This document shows, one piece after another, positions 8,076 to 15,754 of a DNA stretch of 37,256 nucleotides; within the stretch, counting starts at the first letter, position 1, and each line of letters begins with the position of its first letter. The notes beneath the pieces were generated by a model. The model saw only the letters and a program-made list of their open reading frames with translations, was not told the DNA's origin and made no database searches. Location of the stretch: positions 70,553-107,808 of the forward strand of contig DIUC01000085.1 of NCBI GenBank assembly GCA_002435785.1, in the 5' to 3' direction. Origin of the DNA: Saprospiraceae bacterium UBA6168. GTDB taxonomy: Bacteria > Bacteroidota > Bacteroidia > Chitinophagales > Saprospiraceae. Made by a program: the position numbers and the translations under genes.

Positions 8076-8350
8076 GTAGTTACCAACATGTTTATCCACA
8101 ATTGTTGGCAATTACAGTTGCTTTATTTTTAATCCGTAATTCTTTATCAATTCTGCTTTTTATCCAATCAAATAAAACATAAGGTAAAAGAAGGATTTTA
8201 GAGAAAGGTTATCCACAAGTTTATCCACAAAATAGGCCGCAGTAGTTTCATTTTTTGGCACACCCAAGTCGCTACTTATCAGATTTTTACATAATGGTAA
8301 AAATCACTTGGATTTTTTGAAGTAGTTACCAACAATTTTTTCCACACTTA
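8076..8350. other. Candidate replication origin, left part: DnaA-box cluster
   Basis: Three perfect DnaA boxes TTATCCACA lie in one orientation at 8092-8100, 8209-8217 and 8221-8229, plus a one-mismatch TTTTCCACA at 8338-8346. Between them is an AT-rich stretch (about 8101-8205) that could serve as an unwinding element. TTACCAACA occurs at 8080-8088 and 8326-8334, each just before a box. The whole 7919-8347 gap contains no credible gene. That this is an origin is an inference from box density; no dnaA is in the window. Confidence 0.6.
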
Positions 8351-9433
8351 TTTTTGGGCGCTTTTTGAAAACTGGTAGTTCACATGGAGCAAAACCGCCA
8401 AGAGTACCAATGCACCAGCTTGGTGTATGGCGCCCAACGCCATCGGCACCCGCCCGATGCAGTTGATAATTGTCAACACGCCGAGCAGGAACTGCACGAA
8501 CAAGACACCTACCAGCAAGTTTCCACCAAAACGGAGCCGGGCCGAAGCTGCTGCTCGCCTTATCCGCAGGAATAGCCAGACCACCAATGCCGACAGGACC
8601 CAAGCCATGCTCCGGTGCAGGAGTTGCACCACCGCTTTGATGCTTTGTTGTGGCTCGTAGTCGAGCACTTGTTCCGCACCCACGGGAGCTGCGGTGAGCA
8701 CTTGCCAGAACCGGCCCCATTCCACGAACACCGGAAAGTGAGCATGTATCAGGCCAGCCCTCATGCCGGCCATCAGTCCACCGAAGGCAATCTGCACAAA
8801 GAGCACCGCTGCCACCCACCAGCCCAGCTTCCGCAACCCCGTCAGGTGGCCGTCGGCGACAGTAGGCTGCGCCGCCCGCTGCCAAGTCCAGAACAGGTAG
8901 CCGAACAGCGTGGTGGCGATGCCAAGGTGTGCCACGAGCTTGTAGGCGCTCACCCATGTGCGGTTGTCGTTGTTGAGGCCACTGGCCACCATTATCCAGC
9001 CGAACACCGCCGCCAGCATGGCCAACCCAATCACCACGCCGAGCCTGCGCAGGAGCCAGCCGGGCAGTTGCTTTTTCATCAAAAACCAAAGGAACGGGAA
9101 CAGGAATACGAAGCCCATCATCCTCGCCCAGAGCCGGTGGGCATATTCCCAGAAGAAAATCACCTTGAACTCCGCAACGGTCATGTCGGCGTGGAGTGTC
9201 TCGAACTGTTTCTTGGCGGCCACTTTGTATTTGTCGAAGGCCACCTGCCACTCGGCCTCGTTGAGCGGCGGCAAGGTGCCCTGTATCACCGCCCACTCGG
9301 TGATGGAAAGCCCGGAGTCGGTGAGCCGGGTCACGCCCCCGATGACCACTTGGAAGAAGACCATGACGACGCCCGCCAGCAGCCAAAGTTGGACGGACCT
9401 TGATATTTGGGTAGTAGTTGTGCTTGAACTCAT
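8348..9433 (-). CDS. ctaA: Heme A synthase (COX15/CtaA family)
   Basis: A 361-residue integral membrane protein with about eight transmembrane segments. It oxidises the C8 methyl group of heme O to make heme A for aa3-type cytochrome oxidases. Family motifs are GGVTRLTDSGLSITEW (32-47), EYAHR with H99, H169 in KLVAHL, H273 in LLHRSMAW and H337 in AIHQAGA, giving the conserved heme-binding histidines of the two four-helix halves. Length and the N-terminal start fit the COX15-type branch. No other cytochrome oxidase gene is near. The gene is isolated between two DnaA-box-rich non-coding stretches. Confidence 0.95.
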   Translation of the reverse strand: MSSSTTTTQISRSVQLWLLAGVVMVFFQVVIGGVTRLTDSGLSITEWAVIQGTLPPLNEAEWQVAFDKYKVAAKKQFETLHADMTVAEFKVIFFWEYAHRLWARMMGFVFLFPFLWFLMKKQLPGWLLRRLGVVIGLAMLAAVFGWIMVASGLNNDNRTWVSAYKLVAHLGIATTLFGYLFWTWQRAAQPTVADGHLTGLRKLGWWVAAVLFVQIAFGGLMAGMRAGLIHAHFPVFVEWGRFWQVLTAAPVGAEQVLDYEPQQSIKAVVQLLHRSMAWVLSALVVWLFLRIRRAAASARLRFGGNLLVGVLFVQFLLGVLTIINCIGRVPMALGAIHQAGALVLLAVLLHVNYQFSKSAQK

Positions 9434-9564
9434 CAGCCTGAATTTTTTGGGTAAAACTAAATTGTTTTGTTTGACCCAAAATCACCGCAATGTCACTTGT
9501 AGTAGTATTGATGAATTTATTTTTAAAAAAAATGAAAAGCCCCTTATTATTAAGGGTGTTGGTT

Positions 9565-10060
9565 CGTGGATAAAAAGGGGGCGGATTTGTGTGCAATTCC
9601 GAAATATTGATAACTGGCCCTTTCATCCACAGTCCGCCAACATGGTCGTTGGTTCACAGTCAATGCTTTGCGCCGTTGTTCACAGCCTGTGGAGAAGGTG
9701 TGGTGGTGATAAATACTTGTTCTGGCGTTTGGGATAACTTTTGGTTAACATGGAGGAAACATGGGGTTACCCACACAGAACCCATTTCATGTGTACCTCC
9801 AATTTTGAAAGCTACACGCTCAAACTGTATGACTGTTGGTAAGGTCCTATGGCCTCCACATTTTTCCCCACAAAAAATGTTGGCAGGGCTTTTACCTAAA
9901 ACCCTGATTTTAATACCTTTATGAAACCGCTTTTTTAGGGGTGTTGGTAACGGCTTCCGGGGCTTCCCAACGATTTGTTTTTTGCCTCGAATATTTGTTG
10001 TGGATAGCCTGCTTCCTGTTGTTGAACCATGTGGAACAACAAGGCTATTTTGTGGGGAAA
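9565..10060. other. Candidate replication origin, right part: degenerate DnaA boxes
   Basis: The 675-bp gap between ctaA and the SRAP gene holds five one-mismatch DnaA boxes: 9565-9573 (minus), 9623-9631 (plus), 9688-9696 (minus), 9767-9775 (plus) and 9999-10007 (minus). TGTTGGTAA, the reverse complement of the 9-mer in the left part, occurs at 9834-9842 and 9942-9950. A half-degenerate parS-like sequence (GAACCATGTGGAACAA) lies at 10024-10039. Open frames here show no family features. Confidence 0.45.
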
Positions 10061-10108
10061 AAACGCTTCGCAACACCTTGTTTTTTTGGCAAACAAAACC
10101 GACCTGCT

Positions 10109-10789
10109 ATGTGTGGACGTTTCTCATTGGTCACTTCAAAGGATAAATTAGCGCAGCAACTGCCCTTCGTGGAAGTGCCGGAAACGTTGCGCTTTAGCTA
10201 CAACATCGCCCCGACGCAACATGCCTACGTTGTGACGGACGACCAACCGGAGCGCTTGCAGTACATCGCTTGGGGCCTCGTGCCGCATTGGTCGGCGGAT
10301 GGCAAGAACGGTGGCCGTCTCATCAACGCCCGGAAGGAGGGCATAGAGACCAAGCCATCGTTTCGGGTGCCCATCCGCAAGCGCCGTTGCCTCGTTCCTG
10401 CCGATAGTTTTTATGAGTGGCGCAATGACGGCGGCCACAAAGTACCCTACCGCATTTTATTGAAAAGCCACGACTTGCTCCTATTTGCCGGGGTCTGGGA
10501 CGTGTGGTACAACGGAGACTACGGCCTGAAGACCTTTTCCATCATCACCACCAGCGCCAATGACGACATGGCCGACCTGCACAACCGCATGCCCGTCCTG
10601 CTCACCACCCCCGAACAGCAAAAGCGGTGGCTGGAATCCGATGACTTGGACGAGGTTTTGATGCTTTTGCAAACACCGCCAGACCATACCGTTGAGAAGT
10701 ACCGGGTGTCGGAAAAAGTGAATGCCGTGACCAATGATTCCCCCGAAATGCACCTGGAAGTGCCGGAGCCACCCACTTTGTTTGGGTAA
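10109..10789 (+). CDS. yedK: SRAP-domain DNA-protein crosslink shield (YedK/HMCES)
   Basis: A 226-residue SOS-response-associated peptidase family protein. It crosslinks through Cys2 to abasic sites in single-stranded DNA, protecting them during replication. The key features are present: MCGRF at the N-terminus (Cys2 becomes the N-terminal nucleophile after Met removal), YNIAPTQ, RLINARKEG, PADSFYEWR with the catalytic Glu, and DLHNRMP with the active-site His. The frame is open 168 bases further upstream, but Cys2 must be N-terminal, so the ATG at 10109 is firm. It starts at the right edge of the candidate origin region. Confidence 0.95.
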   Translation: MCGRFSLVTSKDKLAQQLPFVEVPETLRFSYNIAPTQHAYVVTDDQPERLQYIAWGLVPHWSADGKNGGRLINARKEGIETKPSFRVPIRKRRCLVPADSFYEWRNDGGHKVPYRILLKSHDLLLFAGVWDVWYNGDYGLKTFSIITTSANDDMADLHNRMPVLLTTPEQQKRWLESDDLDEVLMLLQTPPDHTVEKYRVSEKVNAVTNDSPEMHLEVPEPPTLFG

Positions 10790-10970
10790 TTTTTGTGTTT
10801 GCGGGTTTATGCGATTTGGTCCAGTTGGATTTTCAGCTTTTTGAATGATATTTGGTGCTGCCAAAAACAGGTTAGAATAAACATAAACAAACAAGCAGCG
10901 TGGTTGAAAATCGGGGGCTAACTCATTCCTACCTTCTTTCATACACGCATTTGCAAAATGAGAAAACCCA

Positions 10971-12527
10971 ATGCTCGTAAAAACCTATGCCAGCGCCGTT
11001 CATGGCGTTGACGCCCAGACCATCACCGTCGAAGTAAATGCAGGAGGACAACCCAGTGGCCAAGGGCCTTGGTACTTCCTCGTCGGCCTTCCCGACAACG
11101 TGGTGAAAGAAGGATTCCAGCGCATCGAGTCCGCCATGAAGTGCAGCAAGTACCAAATGATGCGCATGAAAATGGTGGTCAACCTCGCCCCTGCCGACAT
11201 CCGAAAAGAAGGCTCCTCCTACGACCTGCCCATTGCCGTCGGCATTTTGGCCGCACAGGAACAAATCAGCAACACCGAGCTTGACAAGTACATCATGATG
11301 GGCGAGCTATCGCTCGATGGCAGCCTTCGGCCAATAAAAGGGGCGCTTCCCATTGCCATACAGGCCAGGGCGGAGCAGTTCAAAGGCATTATTTTGCCAA
11401 AACAAAATGCCAGGGAAGCCGCCATCGTCAACAACCTCGATGTTTATGGCGTGAACACCCTGCTCGAAGCCGTTGACTTCCTGAATGGCCGCACCACCCT
11501 CGAACCTACTAAAGTGGATACTCGGGAAGAATTTGCACAAAACCAAGAGGTGTTCCTCGTTGACTTCTCCGATGTGAAAGGGCAGGACAACGTGAAGCGT
11601 GCCCTCGAAATAGCCGCTGCCGGGGGCCACAATGCCATCCTCATCGGGCCGCCGGGCGCTGGCAAGACCATGCTCGCCCGACGAATGCCGACCATCTTGC
11701 CGCAGCTCTCGCTCTTCGAGGCATTGGAGACTACCAAGATTCATTCCGTTTCAGGGGTGCTGCCACCGGAGTCTTCGCTGATTTCCACCCGTCCGTTCCG
11801 GTCGCCGCACCACACCATTAGTGATGTGGCGCTGGTGGGCGGCGGCTCCATCCCCATGCCGGGCGAGATTTCGCTGGCGCACAACGGGGTGCTTTTTTTG
11901 GACGAGTTGCCGGAGTTCAAGCGCTCGGTGCTGGAGGTATTGCGCCAGCCGATGGAGGAGCGGCGGGTCACCATTTCCAGGGCAAAAGTGAGCATCGACT
12001 ACCCCGCCAATTTCATGCTCATAGCCTCCATGAACCCCTGCCCCTGCGGCTACTACAACCACCCCACCAAAGATTGCGTCTGTGGCCCCGGCGTGGTGAA
12101 GCGCTACCTAAGCAAAATAAGTGGGCCGCTGCTCGACCGTATAGACCTGCACGTGGAAGTGACGCCTGTCTCTTACGAGGAACTGGCGAGATACGATGCG
12201 CCCGCCCGCACGAGCAAGGAGATTGTGGAGGGCGTCATTCGAGCCAGGGATATTCAAGTCGAGCGCTTCAAGGAATACAAAGGGGTGTTTTGCAATGCGC
12301 AGATGCCGAGCCGCCTCGTGCGGGAGGTCTGCCAACTGAACACGGCTGGCGTCGCCCTGCTGAAAAAAGCGATGGAGGTGCAAAAGCTATCTGCCCGTGC
12401 TTATGACCGCATCCTGAAAGTGGCGAGAACCAGTGCCGACTTGGCGGCCAGCCCAGACATTCGGATAGAGCATATTGCGGAAGCGATTCAGTACCGGAGT
12501 TTGGACAAAGAAGGCTGGGCAGGGTAG
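10971..12527 (+). CDS. comM: ComM/YifB-family Mg-chelatase-like AAA+ helicase
   Basis: A 518-residue ComM homologue. In naturally transformable bacteria ComM is a hexameric helicase that drives branch migration during integration of incoming DNA. The N-terminal domain (1-180) is Lon-protease-S5-like. Walker A GPPGAGKT is at 226-233 and Walker B LFLDE at 308-312. A four-cysteine cluster CPC...CVC (C357, C359, C369, C371) is typical of the family, and a C-terminal Mg-chelatase helical domain follows. Length is normal. A dprA gene lies 11 kb away in the same window, so both core recombination genes of transformation are present. Confidence 0.95.
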   Translation: MLVKTYASAVHGVDAQTITVEVNAGGQPSGQGPWYFLVGLPDNVVKEGFQRIESAMKCSKYQMMRMKMVVNLAPADIRKEGSSYDLPIAVGILAAQEQISNTELDKYIMMGELSLDGSLRPIKGALPIAIQARAEQFKGIILPKQNAREAAIVNNLDVYGVNTLLEAVDFLNGRTTLEPTKVDTREEFAQNQEVFLVDFSDVKGQDNVKRALEIAAAGGHNAILIGPPGAGKTMLARRMPTILPQLSLFEALETTKIHSVSGVLPPESSLISTRPFRSPHHTISDVALVGGGSIPMPGEISLAHNGVLFLDELPEFKRSVLEVLRQPMEERRVTISRAKVSIDYPANFMLIASMNPCPCGYYNHPTKDCVCGPGVVKRYLSKISGPLLDRIDLHVEVTPVSYEELARYDAPARTSKEIVEGVIRARDIQVERFKEYKGVFCNAQMPSRLVREVCQLNTAGVALLKKAMEVQKLSARAYDRILKVARTSADLAASPDIRIEHIAEAIQYRSLDKEGWAG

Positions 12528-12533
12528 GTTGCT

Positions 12534-12569
12534 CGGGCTGCAAGTTGATTCGGTGGAACTTGCAGCCCG
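12534..12569. terminator. Hairpin between convergent comM and the DUF3108-like gene
   Basis: A perfect 13-bp stem (CGGGCTGCAAGTT at 12534-12546 with its complement at 12557-12569) with a 10-nt loop fills the 47-bp gap between the two stop codons. It has no T-run on the outgoing side in either direction, so intrinsic termination is only probable. Confidence 0.55.
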
Positions 12570-12574
12570 AAAAA

Positions 12575-13270
12575 TTACTTCTCGAACTTCGTTAGGACGG
12601 TCGAGCTTTCCACTTTTCCCTTATCGTCCAAGTTTTCGGATTTCACCAACCCAACGCCGATGGCGAACCATGAAATGGTCTTGAACTTCATCTTCATAAA
12701 CGATTTCATCTCGGTATCCTGGCTGATTCTTATGCACTCGAAAGTGCCTGCTGGTGTCGTGACCACTTCCGCTGCTTCCACCTTGCGGTTGGTGATGTTC
12801 AGGCTCAGGTTCATCAGGGCGATGCCGCTCGTCATGGCCTTGATGTTGATGGTGCCATCGGGCAGTGTTTGGCCGGGAATGAGTTGGGTCGGAAACGCCA
12901 GTGCATTGCCGGACATTTCCATCTCCATGTTCTTGAACCCTTCCATGGCACGAGGGTCCAGCATATTGGACATGTCCATGTAGAGTACCCCGTCCTTGCA
13001 TTCGATGTGGTAGTTGCCCTCCGAGAGGGATTTTCCTTTTTCGTTGGAAACTACGACGCTTACCCCTGCCTTGAACCCATCGGCAAAGGCTTCCACGCTG
13101 TTGACTTTTTGGCGCTGAATGCCGCTTATCTTTCCTTTTTTGTCATAATTGGTCAGTTCAATACTCACACCTTGCCGGAAGGCCAAGTAGCCGGATTCGC
13201 AGACGTCTTGGGCACGAAGGGCCAGGGTGGCTGACAGAAAAAAGATGAGGGTGAAACATAAGTTTTTCAT
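12575..13270 (-). CDS. Secreted DUF3108/TapB-like protein
   Basis: A 231-residue exported protein. MKNLCFTLIFFLSATLALRAQ is a clear signal peptide with cleavage after AQ. The mature part is beta-rich, with repeated residues such as VVSNEKGK, GNYHIECKDG and a C-terminal half containing VVTTPAGTFEC and KTISWFAIGVGLVKSE. This pattern resembles the DUF3108 (TapB-like) lipocalin-type family, where the last segment describes a shift to a new conformation-independent barrel edge. I am moderately sure of that assignment and know no function. The ATG at 13270 is chosen because the signal peptide begins there; an upstream in-frame ATG would add 15 unlikely residues. No operon partner. Confidence 0.75.
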   Translation of the reverse strand: MKNLCFTLIFFLSATLALRAQDVCESGYLAFRQGVSIELTNYDKKGKISGIQRQKVNSVEAFADGFKAGVSVVVSNEKGKSLSEGNYHIECKDGVLYMDMSNMLDPRAMEGFKNMEMEMSGNALAFPTQLIPGQTLPDGTINIKAMTSGIALMNLSLNITNRKVEAAEVVTTPAGTFECIRISQDTEMKSFMKMKFKTISWFAIGVGLVKSENLDDKGKVESSTVLTKFEK

Positions 13271-13374
13271 GGCAATGAATTTTTGGTTAAGAAATGATGT
13301 GCTGAAATTAGACAAAATCTATCGGCCATAAGTATAGAATCGGGTATGATGTTAATAGCCCAAACAGGAAACCC

Positions 13375-13803
13375 CTAATCTTTTGGCGGATGCAAACCGA
13401 CCGAAATAAGCAATCTCCGCAGGTTCATATTGCTTTCACGGTTCACTTGCAGTAGTTCGACGGTAGCCCTGCCAATGGGTGTGATGCCAATTATGAGTGT
13501 TTCATCTTCACTCCATTGAAAATGGACTTTCCATTCGTCAAACCGAGGGTTGAAAAGCGGTTGAAGTTGATTGGTTAGTGGGTCGTAGTGGTGTGTTTTG
13601 TTGTACTTATGGCCGTTGCAGCCACCATCCGCCAGTGCAAGGTTTTCTGGTGTGGAAGTGCCTCCCAAACTTATTGGCATAATATGGTCAAATGGAAAGG
13701 TATCAGGCGAAAAACTGGCCTGAACCAGACAGTATTCGCAGCATCCTTTTGCTCTTTTCCGAACGAGTTCCTGCACCGCTGCCGGAATATTCGATTTAGC
13801 CAT
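13375..13803 (-). CDS. HNH endonuclease
   Basis: A 142-residue HNH nuclease. The zinc-binding CEYC (C22, C25) is followed by the HNH core FDHIMPISLGG (38-48, catalytic D39-H40), N54, and C62 and H65 in GCNGHKYNK. The C-terminal part has LFNPRFDEW and a beta-rich tail ending in a helix. HNH proteins of this size cut double-stranded DNA in many contexts, including restriction, homing and toxin modules. Its start overlaps the last 8 bases of the upstream gene (13796-14203), which implies translational coupling. Biological role unknown. Confidence 0.88.
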   Translation of the reverse strand: MAKSNIPAAVQELVRKRAKGCCEYCLVQASFSPDTFPFDHIMPISLGGTSTPENLALADGGCNGHKYNKTHHYDPLTNQLQPLFNPRFDEWKVHFQWSEDETLIIGITPIGRATVELLQVNRESNMNLRRLLISVGLHPPKD

Positions 13804-14203
13804 GGTTGGCTGAGTTTAGCCCCATTTCCTCCATCAACTGCGGAAGTGCCATATTCCGCAGTTGCGCCAGTTCGATGAGCAATTTCACCCTCGCATTGCG
13901 GAGCAATTCTTCCTGCCCGACCAAATGCATAAATTCGGTGTGTTCTGCTGCTGTCATGGTTCCTTCTTCTAGTAGAAGCGCAAGTTGCCAATAGCGCTCT
14001 CTTTTTTCTTTGTCCAAAATAGCTTCGTTGATGAGCCGGAGCAATTCCTTTTCACGGTTAGTTTTGTCCTTTGACTTTTTTTGATGGAGCACCCCATTCA
14101 ACTCCCGCATCAAAGATTCGAGTTCTTGGATTTTCATGGCGGTAGCAGCGGCAAGTAGCGCCTTAATGTCAGGTATTGATTGTATTTGCTGAATCTTGGA
14201 CAT
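13796..14203 (-). CDS. Small helical protein coupled to the HNH endonuclease
   Basis: A 135-residue, charged, almost entirely helical protein without a signal peptide; I do not recognise the family. It has heptad-like stretches (IQELESLMRELNGVLHQK and EKERYWQLALLLEEG-type segments) that suggest coiled coils. It precedes the HNH gene and overlaps it by 8 bases, an arrangement typical of two-gene modules in which the small first protein binds and controls the second. An antitoxin or nuclease adaptor role is possible but is only an inference. It has one of the best promoters in the window, 19 nt upstream. Confidence 0.75.
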   Translation of the reverse strand: MSKIQQIQSIPDIKALLAAATAMKIQELESLMRELNGVLHQKKSKDKTNREKELLRLINEAILDKEKRERYWQLALLLEEGTMTAAEHTEFMHLVGQEELLRNARVKLLIELAQLRNMALPQLMEEMGLNSANHG

Positions 14204-14222
14204 GCGGATAATCGTTTATTGA

Positions 14223-14254
14223 CAAAAATAAAGACACTGAGCTTAAAGCCAAAA
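14223..14254 (-). promoter_or_regulatory. Promoter of the helical protein/HNH operon
   Basis: On the minus strand TTTTGG (14254-14249) is followed after 18 nt by TATTTTTG (14230-14223), matching the Bacteroidota -33/-7 pattern. The -7 lies 19 nt before the ATG. The -33 lies within an inverted repeat GCCAAAATT/AATTTTGGC (14248-14274), which could bind a regulator. Confidence 0.6.
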
Positions 14255-14302
14255 TTTCCGTTTATAATTTTGGCCCTAATCGTAATTCCAAAATCGGCAA
14301 TA

Positions 14303-14397
14303 CATCATACCTCCTTCCGCAACACCTCCAGCGGTGGCTTCCGCAACACCTCTCGGCTGTTCAGCAGCCCAATCAGTATCGTGAGGCCCGTGATGCT
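14303..14397 (-). pseudogene. Duplicated 3' end of the FtsX-type permease gene
   Basis: These 95 bases match 15821-15915, the last 31 codons and stop of the permease, at 90 of 95 positions, in the same orientation and 1518 bases away. The five differences fall in four codons: three are silent and one is Val to Ile. The frame continues upstream only into the 42-bp repeats, so no functional gene remains. The silent pattern suggests the copy came from a functional homologue rather than from neutral decay. Confidence 0.85.
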
Positions 14398-14400
14398 CAG

Positions 14401-14605
14401 GTTAGGAGAGCGATGACATGCCTTATGATAAGGATGACAGAGATTAAGAGAGCAATGACCAATTTTATGATAAAAATAATATAGGTCAGGAGAGCAATAA
14501 TATGCCATATATTAAGAATGATAGAAGTTAGGAGAGCGATGACATGACTTATGATAAAAGTGATAGTGCTTAGGAGCGTGATGACCCACCTTATGATAAA
14601 AAAAA
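14401..14605. repeat. 42-bp tandem repeats downstream of helical protein copy B
   Basis: Five units with an exact 42-bp period have the core TTAGGAG (or TTAAGAG, TCAGGAG) at 14402, 14444, 14486, 14528 and 14570, followed by AGCGATGACATG-like and TTATGATAA-like blocks. The last unit runs into the T-tract of the terminator. The minus strand stays open through the units as a hydrophobic 14-residue periodic peptide, which follows from the period and AT-rich composition and is probably not translated. Confidence 0.9.
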
Positions 14606-14634
14606 CAAGGCTTGTGGTATCAACCACAAGCCTT
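14598..14634 (-). terminator. Terminator of helical protein copy B
   Basis: A perfect 12-bp stem (AAGGCTTGTGGT at 14607-14618 with 14623-14634) and a 4-nt loop are followed by eight T residues on the minus strand. It lies 29 bases past the stop codon at 14664 and shares the AGGCTTGT core with the copy A terminator. Confidence 0.9.
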
Positions 14635-14663
14635 AACGTTAGTGCATAAAAAGAGGGGGAAAC

Positions 14664-15413
14664 TCAACTTTTGGGGGCCTTCTTTTTGGTCGGGCGGGTG
14701 AATTTTATGACACTCACTTTTTTGTAATCCGTGCTGCGGGCGTTGTAAACGCTCAATACGTATTTTTTGACTGCGTATGCGGTATCAACGAGGCCAGTTC
14801 CCTGGCCGTAGAGCAGCAGATTGCGGGCGTTGCGCACGGTGCGGAGTGCCTCAAAAGCTACCCCTACGTTGTCATCCAGCGTATCCATATTGGTGCGCAT
14901 GGCTTGCAGCGAAGTGACTTTCAAAACATCCTCGGAAGGATTATAGGTAGGTTCGGCAGCCAAGATGCTGATGAGGGCACCGAAATTGTCGGCGATCATC
15001 ACATAGGAGCGTTGGGATGTGGAGTATTCGTTATCTTCTGGTGCCTCACCTGGGGGCGGGGGCGATTTGCGCTTGCGGTTCATGCCCCTGATTTTGTCGG
15101 CGTAGGTCCTGGCGGATTTCTTGACGTTGTCCGGCGCCTTGCTCAATTCGAACCTGTTGATAATACGGGTAGTCAGGGGGTCAATTTCTTTGAAGAGCTT
15201 TTCCCGTAAGCCCACCTTTTGGCCGTAGAGCGCCAGCGGGTCATTCACTGCCTTGTGGGCGGCGTCGCAGGCGGCATGCAGGGCGATGAGGGCAGTGAGT
15301 TCCAGTTCTTCCTCGGAGGGTTGGTAGTTGATGCCGTAGCTGATGCAGGCATCAATCATGTCTTGGAAATTGGAGATGTTTTTGGCATGTCCGGTTTCAG
15401 ATGTACTTGCCAT
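14664..15413 (-). CDS. Uncharacterised helical Bacteroidota protein, copy B
   Basis: A 249-residue paralogue of the protein at 3896-4621, also soluble-looking and helical, with no recognised domain. It has the same conserved blocks in the same order (MAS-SETGHAKN, YQPS, LTTR, ADKIRG, ADNF, ILAAEPTY, TGLVDTA, AVK). Its linker near residues 112-128 is richer in proline (KSPPPPGE) and its tail is lysine-rich (PTKKKAPKS), unlike the acidic tail of copy A. The start is fixed by the paralogue and by the conserved leader 17 bases upstream. The gene sits between the permease gene and a 95-bp copy of that gene's 3' end, so the whole unit may have moved here. Confidence 0.85.
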   Translation of the reverse strand: MASTSETGHAKNISNFQDMIDACISYGINYQPSEEELELTALIALHAACDAAHKAVNDPLALYGQKVGLREKLFKEIDPLTTRIINRFELSKAPDNVKKSARTYADKIRGMNRKRKSPPPPGEAPEDNEYSTSQRSYVMIADNFGALISILAAEPTYNPSEDVLKVTSLQAMRTNMDTLDDNVGVAFEALRTVRNARNLLLYGQGTGLVDTAYAVKKYVLSVYNARSTDYKKVSVIKFTRPTKKKAPKS

Positions 15414-15430
15414 GATGAAATTGTTTTGAT

Positions 15431-15478
15431 GGTTATAAATATCCGCCGAAGGAATGGGGTTCCGGGGGCGGGGTGAAA
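15431..15478 (-). promoter_or_regulatory. Conserved 48-bp leader element, copy B
   Basis: Second copy of the leader described at 4638-4685, differing by one base (T at 15460 where copy A has A at 4667). It lies 17 bases before the start of copy B. The flanks on both sides are unrelated to those of copy A. Confidence 0.8.
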
Positions 15479-15754
15479 GATTTTTAGGTTTGGGTTTCTT
15501 GGATATTTATATGTTAAAATCTGCGGTGGCCAGTATCAACTGGGTACAACTGATTTTAGACAGTTCTTTGAGGCTTGCGTACAATGGGGGATAAAAGCTA
15601 CCAAATACGCCAGCCGCCAGTTTCATGTAGGTTTTCTCCGCAGTATGTTCTGAAAAAATATCCCGGCTACTTAACCTCGCCGAGCTGTGTGAAATGTCGA
15701 ATAACAAATACGTGGTGAAGGTAATACGAAGGATTTAATCTTGCAATAGGGAGA
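15479..15754. other. Non-coding stretch between copy B and the permease
   Basis: No supportable gene. A 66-codon minus-strand frame (15507-15707) has no upstream promoter or family features; it could be a remnant. The stretch falls inside the unit bounded by the two copies of the permease 3' end. Confidence 0.4.

Noticed and set aside
9534..9556. Hairpin CCCTTA/TAAGGG with nearby T-run upstream of ctaA as a terminator
   Set aside because: The stem is only 6 bp and no minus-strand gene lies upstream that would need it.
8304..9626. 440-residue minus-strand frame overlapping ctaA in another frame
   Set aside because: It lacks any membrane or domain pattern, whereas the ctaA frame has all family histidines.
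9589..10076. Open frames on both strands between ctaA and the SRAP gene
   Set aside because: They overlap each other, are low in plausible protein character, and cover the degenerate DnaA boxes.
14401..14605. CRISPR-like array
   Set aside because: The units are contiguous 42-bp tandem copies with gradual divergence; there are no constant repeats separated by unique spacers, and no cas gene is present.
14397..14627. Hydrophobic minus-strand frame with 14-residue periodicity
   Set aside because: It is a by-product of the 42-bp repeats, runs through a terminator hairpin, and has no start signals.
15507..15707. 66-residue minus-strand open frame
   Set aside because: No promoter, family or signal features; possibly a remnant, but nothing supports translation.
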